This document shows positions 9,367 through 17,335 of a stretch of 64,000 nucleotides of DNA, in pieces; within the stretch, counting starts at the first letter, position 1; each line of letters opens with the position of its first letter. Location of the stretch: NCBI GenBank assembly GCA_011082265.1, contig CP049781.1, positions 62,001-126,000 of the forward strand. Direction: 5' to 3'. The notes beneath the pieces are model-generated. The model ran no database searches and had not been told where the DNA came from. It worked only from the letters and a program-made list of their open reading frames with translations. Both the position numbers and the translations under genes were made by a program. Origin of the DNA: Candidatus Lachnocurva vaginae (GTDB lineage: Bacteria; Bacillota; Clostridia; Lachnospirales; Lachnospiraceae).

Positions 9367-10028
9367 CAATTGATCACGCAATGATGTCGTTATTTATGGT
9401 AGGAGTATGGGAAACCGTATATATGGTATTTTTATCTACATTGATAGGCTATGTTGTAGGTCTTCCTTTAGGAGTTCTTCTTGTAGTAACAAGACAGGGA
9501 GGAATCCACCCGATGCCGGTTTTAAATTCAATTATAGGTTTTATCATTAACTTACTAAGATCAATACCTTTTATCATTTTACTTGTTTTGATACAGCCTT
9601 TAACAAGACAGGTTGTAGGAACATCAATAGGAGCTGAGGCTGTTATACCTCCACTTATATTTGCAGCGGCTCCTTATATAGCAAGAATGGTTGAAGGAGA
9701 ACTTTTAGAAGTGGATGCAGGAGTTATAGAAGCTGCAAAATCAATGGGAGCATCGGATTGGCAGATAATGTCAAAAGTACTCCTTCCAGAAGCTAAACCG
9801 TCAATAATTTTAGGTATAGCTTTAGTATTAACTAATGTCGTTGGATATTCATGTATGTCAGGTTTCGTTGGAGGCGGCGGAATTGGAGATATAGCCGTAA
9901 GATATGGATATTACAGATATGAATTTCTAATGATGATATTGGCCGTAATTCTTTTAATTGTTTTGGTACAGCTTATTCAAGTTATAGGTACGAAGCTTTC
10001 TACCAAGACGGATAAAAGAATTCGATAA
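9363..10028 (+). CDS. metI: Methionine ABC transporter permease MetI
   Basis: A 221-residue permease with five TM segments. The binding-protein-dependent transport (EAA) motif is at residues about 120-150: GVIEAAKSMGASDWQIMSKV LLPEAKP. Two copies would pair with a MetN dimer. A strong AAGGAGG lies within the end of metN and the ATG overlaps the metN stop by 4 bp, indicating translational coupling. Length and TM pattern are normal for the family. Confidence 0.95.
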   Translation: MTIDHAMMSLFMVGVWETVYMVFLSTLIGYVVGLPLGVLLVVTRQGGIHPMPVLNSIIGFIINLLRSIPFIILLVLIQPLTRQVVGTSIGAEAVIPPLIFAAAPYIARMVEGELLEVDAGVIEAAKSMGASDWQIMSKVLLPEAKPSIILGIALVLTNVVGYSCMSGFVGGGGIGDIAVRYGYYRYEFLMMILAVILLIVLVQLIQVIGTKLSTKTDKRIR

Positions 10029-10076
10029 TAAATCAGGTTACTTTATATCATAGTTTTAGACCAGGAGGTAAACTAT

Positions 10077-10961
10077 ATGAAAAAGAAAAATCTACTAAAA
10101 ACCGTTGCATTGTTATTTGCAGCTGCGTTTGTAATAACAGGTTGTTCCAAAGGAAAGTCACAGACTTCTGATGCAAAAAAAGATGTTGTGAATGTAAAAG
10201 ACGGAGAAATACCTAAGCCTAAGGACGGAGATAACAAAATTGTTGTAGGAGCATCGGCAAGTCCGCATGCTGAGATTTTAGAGGTAGCAAAAAAGAATCT
10301 TAAAGAAAAAGGTTGGGATTTAGTAATAAAATCTTATACAGATTATATTCAGCCTAACGTAGCATTAACATCAAAGGATTTAGATGCAAATTATTATCAG
10401 CATAAACCTTTCCTTGATGCATACAATAAGGAACATAAAACTGATCTTGTAGGTCTTGATAATATTCACTATGAACCTTGCGGTATTTTCCCGGGAAAGA
10501 CAAAAAAGCTTGAAGATTTAAAAGACGGAGCTATTATCGGAGTTCCAAATGATACTTCAAATGAAGCAAGAGCTTTAAATCTTTTGGAAAAAGCAGGAAT
10601 TATCAAATTAAGAAAAGGAGCCGGAATTAATGCTACTAAGAAGGATATCGAAAAGAATCCTAAAAATGTACAGATAAAAGAGATTGAAGCAGCACAGATT
10701 CCTAGATCCATAAAAGATTTAGATCTTGCAGTAATTAACGGAAATTTTGCTTTTGAAGCAAAGCTTTCTCCTAAGAAAGATTCACTTTTAATTGAAGATG
10801 CAAAGTCAATAGGAGCTAAAGTATATGGGAATTTTGTTGCAGTAAGAAAAGGCGATGAAAAAAATAGAAAGATTATTGCTCTTATGAATGCATTAAAGAA
10901 AGATAATGTAAAGAAATTTATAAATGATAAGTACGACGGTGCTGTTGTACCATTATTTTAA
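10077..10961 (+). CDS. metQ: Methionine-binding lipoprotein MetQ (NlpA family)
   Basis: A 294-residue lipoprotein. A signal peptide with the lipobox VITGC places Cys near residue 24, followed by a charged linker and the NlpA fold. Family motifs are VGASASPHAEILEVAK, DANYYQHKPFLDAYNK, IGVPNDTSNEARALNLLEKAG and VINGNFAFEA. It binds methionine outside the membrane and delivers it to MetNI. The start follows a strong AGGAGG; the spacing to metI is 48 bp. Confidence 0.94.
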   Translation: MKKKNLLKTVALLFAAAFVITGCSKGKSQTSDAKKDVVNVKDGEIPKPKDGDNKIVVGASASPHAEILEVAKKNLKEKGWDLVIKSYTDYIQPNVALTSKDLDANYYQHKPFLDAYNKEHKTDLVGLDNIHYEPCGIFPGKTKKLEDLKDGAIIGVPNDTSNEARALNLLEKAGIIKLRKGAGINATKKDIEKNPKNVQIKEIEAAQIPRSIKDLDLAVINGNFAFEAKLSPKKDSLLIEDAKSIGAKVYGNFVAVRKGDEKNRKIIALMNALKKDNVKKFINDKYDGAVVPLF

Positions 10962-10995
10962 ATATGATATAATCCGTTAAGATTAGTTTGATAAT

Positions 10996-11075
10996 TCGCT
11001 GGGGGTGCTTATGCTGAGAGATACACATCAACCCTTAATACTTGAACCGGGTAATTCCGGCGTAAGGAAGCAGAT
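10996..11075 (+). ncRNA. TPP riboswitch (THI element)
   Basis: The conserved THI-box core is readable: GGGGGTGC, then GCTGAGAGATACA, ACCC, CTTGAACCGGGTAATTCCGG and CGTAAGGAAGC. TPP riboswitches bind thiamine pyrophosphate and switch off thiamine biosynthesis or uptake genes. It lies 55 bp before thiT, a thiamine transporter, which agrees with the call. Ends are approximate. Confidence 0.96.
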
Positions 11076-11091
11076 ATTTTAGTTTTAGTGT

Positions 11092-11130
11092 AAAAATACC
11101 TCCGGTGATATAGTTCACAGGAGGTATTTT
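11092..11130 (+). promoter_or_regulatory. RBS-sequestering hairpin downstream of TPP riboswitch
   Basis: AAAATACCTCC (11093-11103) pairs with GGAGGTATTTT (11120-11130), with an inner GTGA/TCAC stem. The right arm is the thiT Shine-Dalgarno sequence. The T-run is short, so the expression platform looks translational rather than a terminator: TPP binding would leave the SD hidden. The mechanism is inferred from pairing only. Confidence 0.8.
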
Positions 11131-11805
11131 ATGTCAACATTAGTGTCGTCATTAGTCACCAAATCAAAAGATGGTGCGTATAACCTTACCAACGTGGGAT
11201 ATACAGTAATAATTATAGGCGGAATTCTTTTGTTCCTTATAGGAAATATTATTTTTAATACGGAAAAAAGGATGTCGATTAAGCAAATAGCGGTATCAGG
11301 AATGGCAGTAGCTCTCGCATTTTTTACATCTAATGTTAAGCTTATAAAAATGCCGATGGGAGGATCTGTAACATTATTTTCCATGTTATTTATTTGCCTT
11401 ATAGGATATTGGTATGGAACGGTTTCAGGAATAACAAGTGCAGTAGCATATGGATTTTTACAATTGGTTATAGATCCATATATAATAAGCTTTCCTCAAA
11501 TGATGGTAGATTATATTTTTGCTTTCGGAGCTTTAGGTTTATCAGGTGTATTTAGAAATTCAAAATATGGTATATATAAGGGATACGTATTAGGAGCTTT
11601 TGGAAGGTTTGTATTCTCATTTTTATCAGGATGGATATTCTTCGGAACGTATGCAAAAGATTACGGCTTCAGCCACGCATATACATATTCCTTTAATTAT
11701 AATATTTCATATATCGGGACTGAGTGTTTCTTAACTCTAGTAATACTTTTCTTACCTCCAGTAAAAAAAGCAATGGCGACTGTAAAGAAAATAGTTACAG
11801 AATAG
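11131..11805 (+). CDS. thiT: Thiamine ECF transporter substrate-binding subunit ThiT
   Basis: A 224-residue membrane S-component. The family stretch MPMGGSVTLFSMLFICLIGYWYG, then AYGFLQLVIDPYI and MMVDYIFAFGALGLSG matches ThiT, in which these loops and helices bind thiamine. An extra N-terminal helix (~residues 22-45) precedes the canonical start near MSIKQIAVSGMAVALAF. The energising EcfA/A'/T module is not in the window, as usual for group II ECF systems. Controlled by the TPP riboswitch upstream. Confidence 0.93.
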   Translation: MSTLVSSLVTKSKDGAYNLTNVGYTVIIIGGILLFLIGNIIFNTEKRMSIKQIAVSGMAVALAFFTSNVKLIKMPMGGSVTLFSMLFICLIGYWYGTVSGITSAVAYGFLQLVIDPYIISFPQMMVDYIFAFGALGLSGVFRNSKYGIYKGYVLGAFGRFVFSFLSGWIFFGTYAKDYGFSHAYTYSFNYNISYIGTECFLTLVILFLPPVKKAMATVKKIVTE

Positions 11806-11897
11806 TATAAATAAGCGTATTTATCTTGAATAAATAACAAGCGGCAAATATAATATTAAAATGATATAATTTTAAATATAAAAGAGAAAGATTTAAA

Positions 11898-13706
11898 ATG
11901 AAGATTAAAGTTTTCTATAATAGATTTATAGTTACTTTTTTGGGAATATTTTTATCAGCTGCTATTATTTATTTAGGTAATACGCTTATTTTTGCTAAAA
12001 ATACAAAAAAAGTACATAAGGCATTAATTGAAAATGACTTAAAATATAAAAATCTTGATACGCTTAAGATACAGAATATTCTAAATAAATTAAAACCCTA
12101 TGAGGTAAAAAGTCTTGATGAAAATTATGGAAAAAGCACGACAAATCAATTAAGTGTAGAGAAAGATAAAAAAGAACTTTCTAATTTATTGGTACAGCTT
12201 ATCAAAGAGTGTGATATATATTACACAAATATCAATATTTTAAAAATAGAAGCTGATAAGGATGTTACTGATAAGAAAGTCACGTCAAAATTACAATCCT
12301 TATTAGAAGATCAAAATTTTATAGATGAGAAAGTTAAGTCTGTTATAAGAACGTTATCAAAAGGAGCTTTTTACTCTGTCATTTTGAACAAGTTTCCAAA
12401 AACATATGTTGATATACTAAGAGCAGATAATACAGATTTTCCTAAGATTTTATCGGAATATAATGTATTGAAAAAAAAAGAGCAAGAGCTTTTACAATCA
12501 ATAGCAAAGCTTAAAAATAGTTCTAAAAAAAATAATTCTATTTTGGCTTTGAAATATATGGAGGTTTTAAAAGTAAGAAATCGAATTGCAATCCTCTTCG
12601 GATATAAAAATTATGCAGAATATGCTGATAAAGAAATATATAATAGGGATGTCGATGAAAAATTACGAGAAGAATATTATAACGCAGTAAAAAAATATGT
12701 TGTGCCGCTATATAAAGAAATAGCTTCATTTGATAAAGAATCCGGATATACAAAAGAAATAAACAATCAAAAAGCACCAAAATCGAATAAAATCATAAAA
12801 GAGGTATCTCCGGAGATTGAAAATATTGATAAAAGTTTAAAAGAATCATTTGAATATCTTAAAAAATATCATACGTTCGATATAGATTATTCCAGTAAAA
12901 AATCAGATATTAGTTATGCCGAAAATCTATATGCGTATAACAGTGCATATATTTTTAATTCTCCTGAAGGAAATATGAATGATATAAAAAATTTTATTCG
13001 TAGGTTCGGGGAGTATAATGCTATTTTTCATAGTAATTTAAACAGTTTAAGTGATATAAATACTGTAGGAATACGAAAAATACAGTCGAATGCGTTGGAG
13101 CTTATTGTTGCAGAAAATGCTGATAAAATTGTAGGTAAGCTTGCGGGTGCATATAAATATACAAGCTATGAAGCTACTCTTTTTGATCTAATAAAAGGCT
13201 GTTATTTTGATGAATTACAGCGTTATCTTTTTTCTAACGAAAATCTTGGAGTAAATGAGATTAATTCTTATGCAAAAAAATTAGCTAAGGAATATGGAAT
13301 AAAGAAGGAATATTCAAAAAATAACTCTTATGAATGGTTAGAAAATCGAAATATCATTTTTTCTCCAATGAGTGATTTAAGCGATTCTTTGTCTGCAATT
13401 ACATCGTTAAAAATCGGATGTATGGCAGAGAATAATTACAAAGGTGCTGTAAATAAATATTTAGAAGTCAGTAGAGAAAATGGTATAAAGCCTTATCTTA
13501 AAGTATGTGAAGAAATTGGCTTTAGCGATATTTTAACGAAAGATTCGGTAAAGCAGATAACAAAAAATGTAAACGAATTACTTTTATGTAAAAAAGTAAA
13601 AAATTGTTTGGCCGTTGATAAAATTATTACCATTATAACGTTTGCACTTTTAATTATAGGATTTATAATTTTTTTATATAATATATTAAAAAGTAAAAAA
13701 ATATGA
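11898..13706 (+). CDS. Membrane-anchored M3-peptidase-like protein lacking the zinc motif
   Basis: A 602-residue protein with an N-terminal TM helix (about residues 9-30) and a C-terminal one (about 575-597), so both ends are anchored. The middle resembles M3 oligoendopeptidases: RNRIAILFGYKNYAEYAD, then a C-terminal lobe with IRKIQSNALELIVAENADKI and YTSYEATLFDLIKGCYFDELQRYLF. Where M3 enzymes have HEFGHA there is RRFGEYNA (residues 368-375); both zinc histidines and the catalytic Glu are missing, while Glu401 could be the old third ligand. It is therefore probably a pseudoenzyme. It has its own upstream gap and is not in an obvious operon. The family link is inference from motif pattern. 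Confidence 0.65.
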   Translation: MKIKVFYNRFIVTFLGIFLSAAIIYLGNTLIFAKNTKKVHKALIENDLKYKNLDTLKIQNILNKLKPYEVKSLDENYGKSTTNQLSVEKDKKELSNLLVQLIKECDIYYTNINILKIEADKDVTDKKVTSKLQSLLEDQNFIDEKVKSVIRTLSKGAFYSVILNKFPKTYVDILRADNTDFPKILSEYNVLKKKEQELLQSIAKLKNSSKKNNSILALKYMEVLKVRNRIAILFGYKNYAEYADKEIYNRDVDEKLREEYYNAVKKYVVPLYKEIASFDKESGYTKEINNQKAPKSNKIIKEVSPEIENIDKSLKESFEYLKKYHTFDIDYSSKKSDISYAENLYAYNSAYIFNSPEGNMNDIKNFIRRFGEYNAIFHSNLNSLSDINTVGIRKIQSNALELIVAENADKIVGKLAGAYKYTSYEATLFDLIKGCYFDELQRYLFSNENLGVNEINSYAKKLAKEYGIKKEYSKNNSYEWLENRNIIFSPMSDLSDSLSAITSLKIGCMAENNYKGAVNKYLEVSRENGIKPYLKVCEEIGFSDILTKDSVKQITKNVNELLLCKKVKNCLAVDKIITIITFALLIIGFIIFLYNILKSKKI

Positions 13707-13713
13707 TGTTTAA

Positions 13714-13742
13714 TTGAAAATATATTAATTCTAAGTTACACT
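13714..13742 (+). promoter_or_regulatory. Sigma-A promoter for the mgtE leader
   Basis: TTGAAA (13714-13719) and TACACT (13737-13742) are separated by 17 bp. Transcription would start near 13749, giving about 36 nt before the leader peptide and about 230 nt before mgtE. Confidence 0.6.
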
Positions 13743-13784
13743 AACTATTCAGTAGTATTGTAAAGTTTGAAAGGAGGAAAAACT

Positions 13785-13889
13785 ATGAACGATTCTCCGG
13801 AACGAAGTATGGACGATCCTGTTCCGTTGTGGAATTTTTCACATAGAGAGTTTTTTGTAAGAGTAGCTTTTCCTTATTCTTGCTTTTAA
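13785..13889 (+). CDS. Putative mgtE leader peptide, Asp/Glu/Pro-rich (34 aa)
   Basis: A short ORF with a near-perfect Shine-Dalgarno (AAAGGAGG) 10 bases before the ATG. The peptide starts MNDSPERSMDDPVPLW and ends in an aromatic-rich stretch, AFPYSCF. It lies 89 bp before the magnesium transporter gene mgtE. Acidic/proline-rich nascent N-termini destabilise ribosomes at low Mg2+, the sensing principle of enterobacterial MgtL (start MEPDPTPLPRR), so a regulatory leader is plausible. No M-box riboswitch sequence is visible. Its function is inferred; the strong RBS and position are direct observations. Confidence 0.65.
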   Translation: MNDSPERSMDDPVPLWNFSHREFFVRVAFPYSCF

Positions 13890-13978
13890 TTCTAGGATTG
13901 AATTTATACTTTGTTGTAAGGAACAGGATGCCATATTTACTTTTCAATGTTTTGTAGTTTTTTAAAGAAAGGTATATT

Positions 13979-15325
13979 ATGAGCAATAAAGAAGAAACAA
14001 CTCTTGTAGAGTTAGTCAAGGAACGTAAATTTTTAAAATTAAATCAAAAATTATCTCTTATGAATGAGGTTGATATAGCTTCATTTCTAGAAAAATTATC
14101 AAACGACGAAGCTGTTATAGTATTTAGAATGCTAAAAAAAGATATAGCAAGTGAGGTTTTTGCAGAGATTGATTCTGAAACACAGCATGCTATAGTAAAT
14201 ACAATAAGTGATAAGGAACTTACAAATATAGTAAATGAGCTTGCAGTGGATGATGCCGTAGATATGCTTGAAGAGATGCCTGCTATGGTAGTTCAAAGGG
14301 TGCTTAAGGTTGCAGATCCTCAGATGAGGAAAACCATAAATCAATTCATGAAATATCCTGATGAGTCAGCTGGAAGTATTATGACACCTGAGTTTATTGG
14401 ATTGCATGAAAATATGACAATAGAACAAGCATTGCAGCATATAAGGAAGAATGGAAAAGATAAAGAAACTATATATACATGCTATGTAATGGATTCATAT
14501 AGAGTGCTTCAAGGATTTGTATCTGTAAAGACCTTACTTCTATCGGATGATTCAACAAAAATTTCTGAAGTCGAAGACAAAAATATCATTTCTGTCACTA
14601 CAGAAACTGATCAGGAAGAAGCCGCAAATATTTTAAAGAAGTATGATTTTATTGCACTGCCAGTAGTAGATAAAGAGAATAGATTAGTAGGTATTATTAC
14701 TGTTGACGATGCAATGGATGTACTTGAGGCTGAGACAACAGAAGATATTGAAACAATGGGAGCCTTGTCTCACGCTGAAAGACCTTATTTAAAAACGTCT
14801 GTTTTTGAATTATCTAAGCATAGAATAGGATGGCTTATGATACTTATGATTACAGATATGTTGAGCGGAGGGATTCTTTCAAGATGGGAATCAGCTTTTC
14901 AGGCTATGCCTATTCTAATATCATTTATTCCGATGCTTACAGATACGGGCGGTAATGCAGGTGGACAATCAAGCACTATAATAATAAGAAGTCTTGCTAT
15001 GGGTGAGCTTGATTTAAAAAATATATGGGAAGTAATTTGGAAAGAAATAAGGGTTGCGTTATTGTGCGGCTCTATATTATCATTTTTTAATTTTATAAAA
15101 ATTATTATAGTATATGGAGGTAGGGTTATGGTAGCTTTGACTGTTGCTGTTGCTATGCTCTGTACAATTTTGATGGCAAAAATAATAGGTGGAGTATTGC
15201 CTCTTATTGCATCAAAATTAAAAATGGATCCAGCAGTTATGGCATCGCCTCTAATTACGACTATTGCGGATGTAGGAAGTCTTTTGATATATCTTAATAC
15301 TGCTTCATTTTTGTTAAAAGTATAG
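13979..15325 (+). CDS. mgtE: Magnesium transporter MgtE
   Basis: A 448-residue protein. The order is an N-terminal MgtE superhelical domain (to ~residue 130, ending QFMKYPDESAGSIMTPEF), a CBS pair (~130-255), and a five-TM C-terminal pore domain with MLTDTGGNAGGQSSTIIIRSL, where the conserved GNAGGQ loop is part of the ion path. MgtE is a Mg2+ channel gated by Mg2+ bound between the N and CBS domains. The start has AAAGAAAGG upstream. Expression is probably governed by the leader peptide 5' of it. Confidence 0.95.
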   Translation: MSNKEETTLVELVKERKFLKLNQKLSLMNEVDIASFLEKLSNDEAVIVFRMLKKDIASEVFAEIDSETQHAIVNTISDKELTNIVNELAVDDAVDMLEEMPAMVVQRVLKVADPQMRKTINQFMKYPDESAGSIMTPEFIGLHENMTIEQALQHIRKNGKDKETIYTCYVMDSYRVLQGFVSVKTLLLSDDSTKISEVEDKNIISVTTETDQEEAANILKKYDFIALPVVDKENRLVGIITVDDAMDVLEAETTEDIETMGALSHAERPYLKTSVFELSKHRIGWLMILMITDMLSGGILSRWESAFQAMPILISFIPMLTDTGGNAGGQSSTIIIRSLAMGELDLKNIWEVIWKEIRVALLCGSILSFFNFIKIIIVYGGRVMVALTVAVAMLCTILMAKIIGGVLPLIASKLKMDPAVMASPLITTIADVGSLLIYLNTASFLLKV

Positions 15326-15398
15326 AATTAAAAATTTTAGTATTTTAAAATTATCTAAAAGCTTTAACTAATGAGTTTATTTTTATTTTGGGAGTAAT

Positions 15399-16049
15399 AT
15401 GTCAAGTACAAAGTCTAAATGTGAAAATCAGGCAAAATTGCCTATAATGATAAGTATTGCAGGGGGCACGGGGTCTGGGAAGTCCACTTTTACTAATAGA
15501 TTAAAAGAAAAATTTGGCAATAATATAACAGTAATTTACTATGATAATTATTATAAAAAAAATGAAGGATTAAGCCCGGAAGAAAGAAAAAAGCTAAACT
15601 ATGATCATCCGGATGCATTTGAAACAGAATTATTACTTAAGCATTTAAAAAAATTAAAAAAAGGAGAAAGCATAGAAAGCCCTGTATATGACTTTGTAAA
15701 TCATACTGTGTCTGATAAAGTATTAAAAATTAATCCATCAAAAGTTATTATTCTAGAGGGAATTTTGGCTTTGGCAGATAAAAGAATAAGAGATCTATCT
15801 AATATTAAAGTTTTTGTTGAAGCAGATGCAGATGAAAGAATTTTAAGGCGTATAATTAGAGATGTAAAAGAAAGAGGCAGAGATCCAGAAGGAATTGCGG
15901 CTCAGTATTTAGCAACTGTTAAACCTATGCACTATAGATATGTACAGCCTACAAAAAAATATGCAGATATAGTTATTAACAGCGGTATGAATGAAGTAGC
16001 ATTGGATATTATTTCACAAAAAATAAAATCCATTATAAAAATGGAATAG
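15399..16049 (+). CDS. udk: Uridine kinase
   Basis: A 216-residue P-loop kinase. Walker A is IAGGTGSGKSTFTNRL, followed by YYDNYYK, the DHPDAFET substrate loop, and RIIRDVKERGRDPEG, all typical of Udk. It phosphorylates uridine and cytidine using GTP or ATP. It has an acidic 8-residue-longer N-terminus than compact homologues. It is near, but not in, the nucleoside cluster that begins at 18.7 kb, and it would return salvaged uridine to UMP. Confidence 0.93.
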   Translation: MSSTKSKCENQAKLPIMISIAGGTGSGKSTFTNRLKEKFGNNITVIYYDNYYKKNEGLSPEERKKLNYDHPDAFETELLLKHLKKLKKGESIESPVYDFVNHTVSDKVLKINPSKVIILEGILALADKRIRDLSNIKVFVEADADERILRRIIRDVKERGRDPEGIAAQYLATVKPMHYRYVQPTKKYADIVINSGMNEVALDIISQKIKSIIKME

Positions 16050-16099
16050 AAAATAGAATTTCCTCTCATTTTTGCTTTTTAATATAAATAGGAGAATTT

Positions 16100-17083
16100 A
16101 TGCAAATATTAAAATCTATATTATTGTTACTTGTAGGGTTTTTATTTTTAATAAAAGGAGCAGATTTTTTCGTTGATGGAAGCTCTGGCGTAGCTAAAAA
16201 GCTAAAGATACCTTCTCTTATCATAGGCCTTACTATTGTTGCAATAGGGACAAGCTTACCAGAGTTTTCTGTTAGTTTGGCTGCAGCTATTACTAAAAAT
16301 AGTGCATTAGCAGTAAGCAATGTAATAGGGTCAAATATTTTTAATTTGCTTGTAGTTTTAGGGCTAAGTTCTATTTTTAAGCCTCTAGCAGTAAGTAGAG
16401 ATATATTCAAAAGAGATTATCCTTTATCAGTTCTTATAACATTTTTCCTATTAATCTTTTCTTATATTGGAATGAATTTAAATAGACTAGAAGGAATTAG
16501 TTTTATCTTAGTTTTAATTATTTATTTGATTGTAGTTGTTTTTTCTGCACTTAAAAGTAGGAAAAATAATATAAAAAAAGATTTAGAGGAATCTTCGTAT
16601 AATGAAGAACAATCTAGTTATGATGATATTGATGAAAGATCTATGTTTTTGAATCTGATTTTTATAATTGGAGGAGGAATAGCAATAAAATTTGGAGGAG
16701 AGTGGGTCGTAGGAGGGGCTGTTATTTTCGCTGAATTTTTCAATATTCCACAAAATATAATAGGTCTTACTATCGTAGCTATAGGAACAAGCCTTCCAGA
16801 ACTTGCAACATCGATTGTTGCAGCAAGGAAGGGGGAACTTGATATCTCAGTAGGAAATGTAATAGGATCAAATATCTTTAATATTTTAGGAGTTGCCGGA
16901 AGTGCAGCAGCAGTAAGCCAAATATCTATAATATATTATAATTTAATAGACATAATTCTCCTTATTGTTTTTTCAATAATTACAGGAATATTCTGTTTAA
17001 CTAGAAAAGAATTAGAGAAAAAAGAAGGAATCATAATGATATGTATGTATGCTATTTACAACATATACATTTGCATTAGATAG
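16100..17083 (+). CDS. CaCA-family calcium/sodium antiporter (YrbG type)
   Basis: A 327-residue membrane protein with the two inverted alpha repeats of the Ca2+:cation antiporter family: GLTIVAIGTSLPEFSVSLAA / NVIGSNIFNLLVVLG in the first half and GLTIVAIGTSLPELATSIVA / NVIGSNIFNILGVAG in the second. About 10 TM segments, with an acidic cytoplasmic loop near residues 155-185. Probably exports Ca2+ using Na+ or H+. It starts 50 bp after udk. Confidence 0.9.
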   Translation: MQILKSILLLLVGFLFLIKGADFFVDGSSGVAKKLKIPSLIIGLTIVAIGTSLPEFSVSLAAAITKNSALAVSNVIGSNIFNLLVVLGLSSIFKPLAVSRDIFKRDYPLSVLITFFLLIFSYIGMNLNRLEGISFILVLIIYLIVVVFSALKSRKNNIKKDLEESSYNEEQSSYDDIDERSMFLNLIFIIGGGIAIKFGGEWVVGGAVIFAEFFNIPQNIIGLTIVAIGTSLPELATSIVAARKGELDISVGNVIGSNIFNILGVAGSAAAVSQISIIYYNLIDIILLIVFSIITGIFCLTRKELEKKEGIIMICMYAIYNIYICIR

Positions 17084-17177
17084 TATAAAAATTTACCGTA
17101 ATAATGCACAATAACGATGATATTAAATTATGCAGTAGCTACAATAATTAGTAAAAACAAAAAAAGCACATAAAAGA

Positions 17178-17206
17178 TTGTTAAAAAAATAACAGAATAT
17201 GATACT
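17178..17206 (+). promoter_or_regulatory. Rex-like operator overlapping the adhP promoter
   Basis: TTGTTAAAAAAATAACAG (17178-17195) matches the Rex consensus TTGTTAANNNNTTAACAA at all but two defined positions. TTGTTA at its left end can serve as a -35 with GATACT at 17201-17206, 17 bp apart. Rex represses fermentation genes when NADH/NAD+ is low, which fits the downstream alcohol dehydrogenase. No rex gene is in the window. Confidence 0.6.
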
Positions 17207-17335
17207 ATATGATATATAAGAAAGATGAATTTAGATAGTAGAAAAAATGATATACAAGAGTAAAAAGAATCAAAGCTCTAATTGGGGGAGAGCCAGGTTA
17301 GTATATTTTTTATACATATTTAAAGGAGGTTTTTT

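Noticed and set aside
13749..13978. M-box (ykoK) Mg2+ riboswitch before mgtE
   Set aside because: None of the conserved M-box stretches could be read in the leader; the leader-peptide ORF is the only structure with support.
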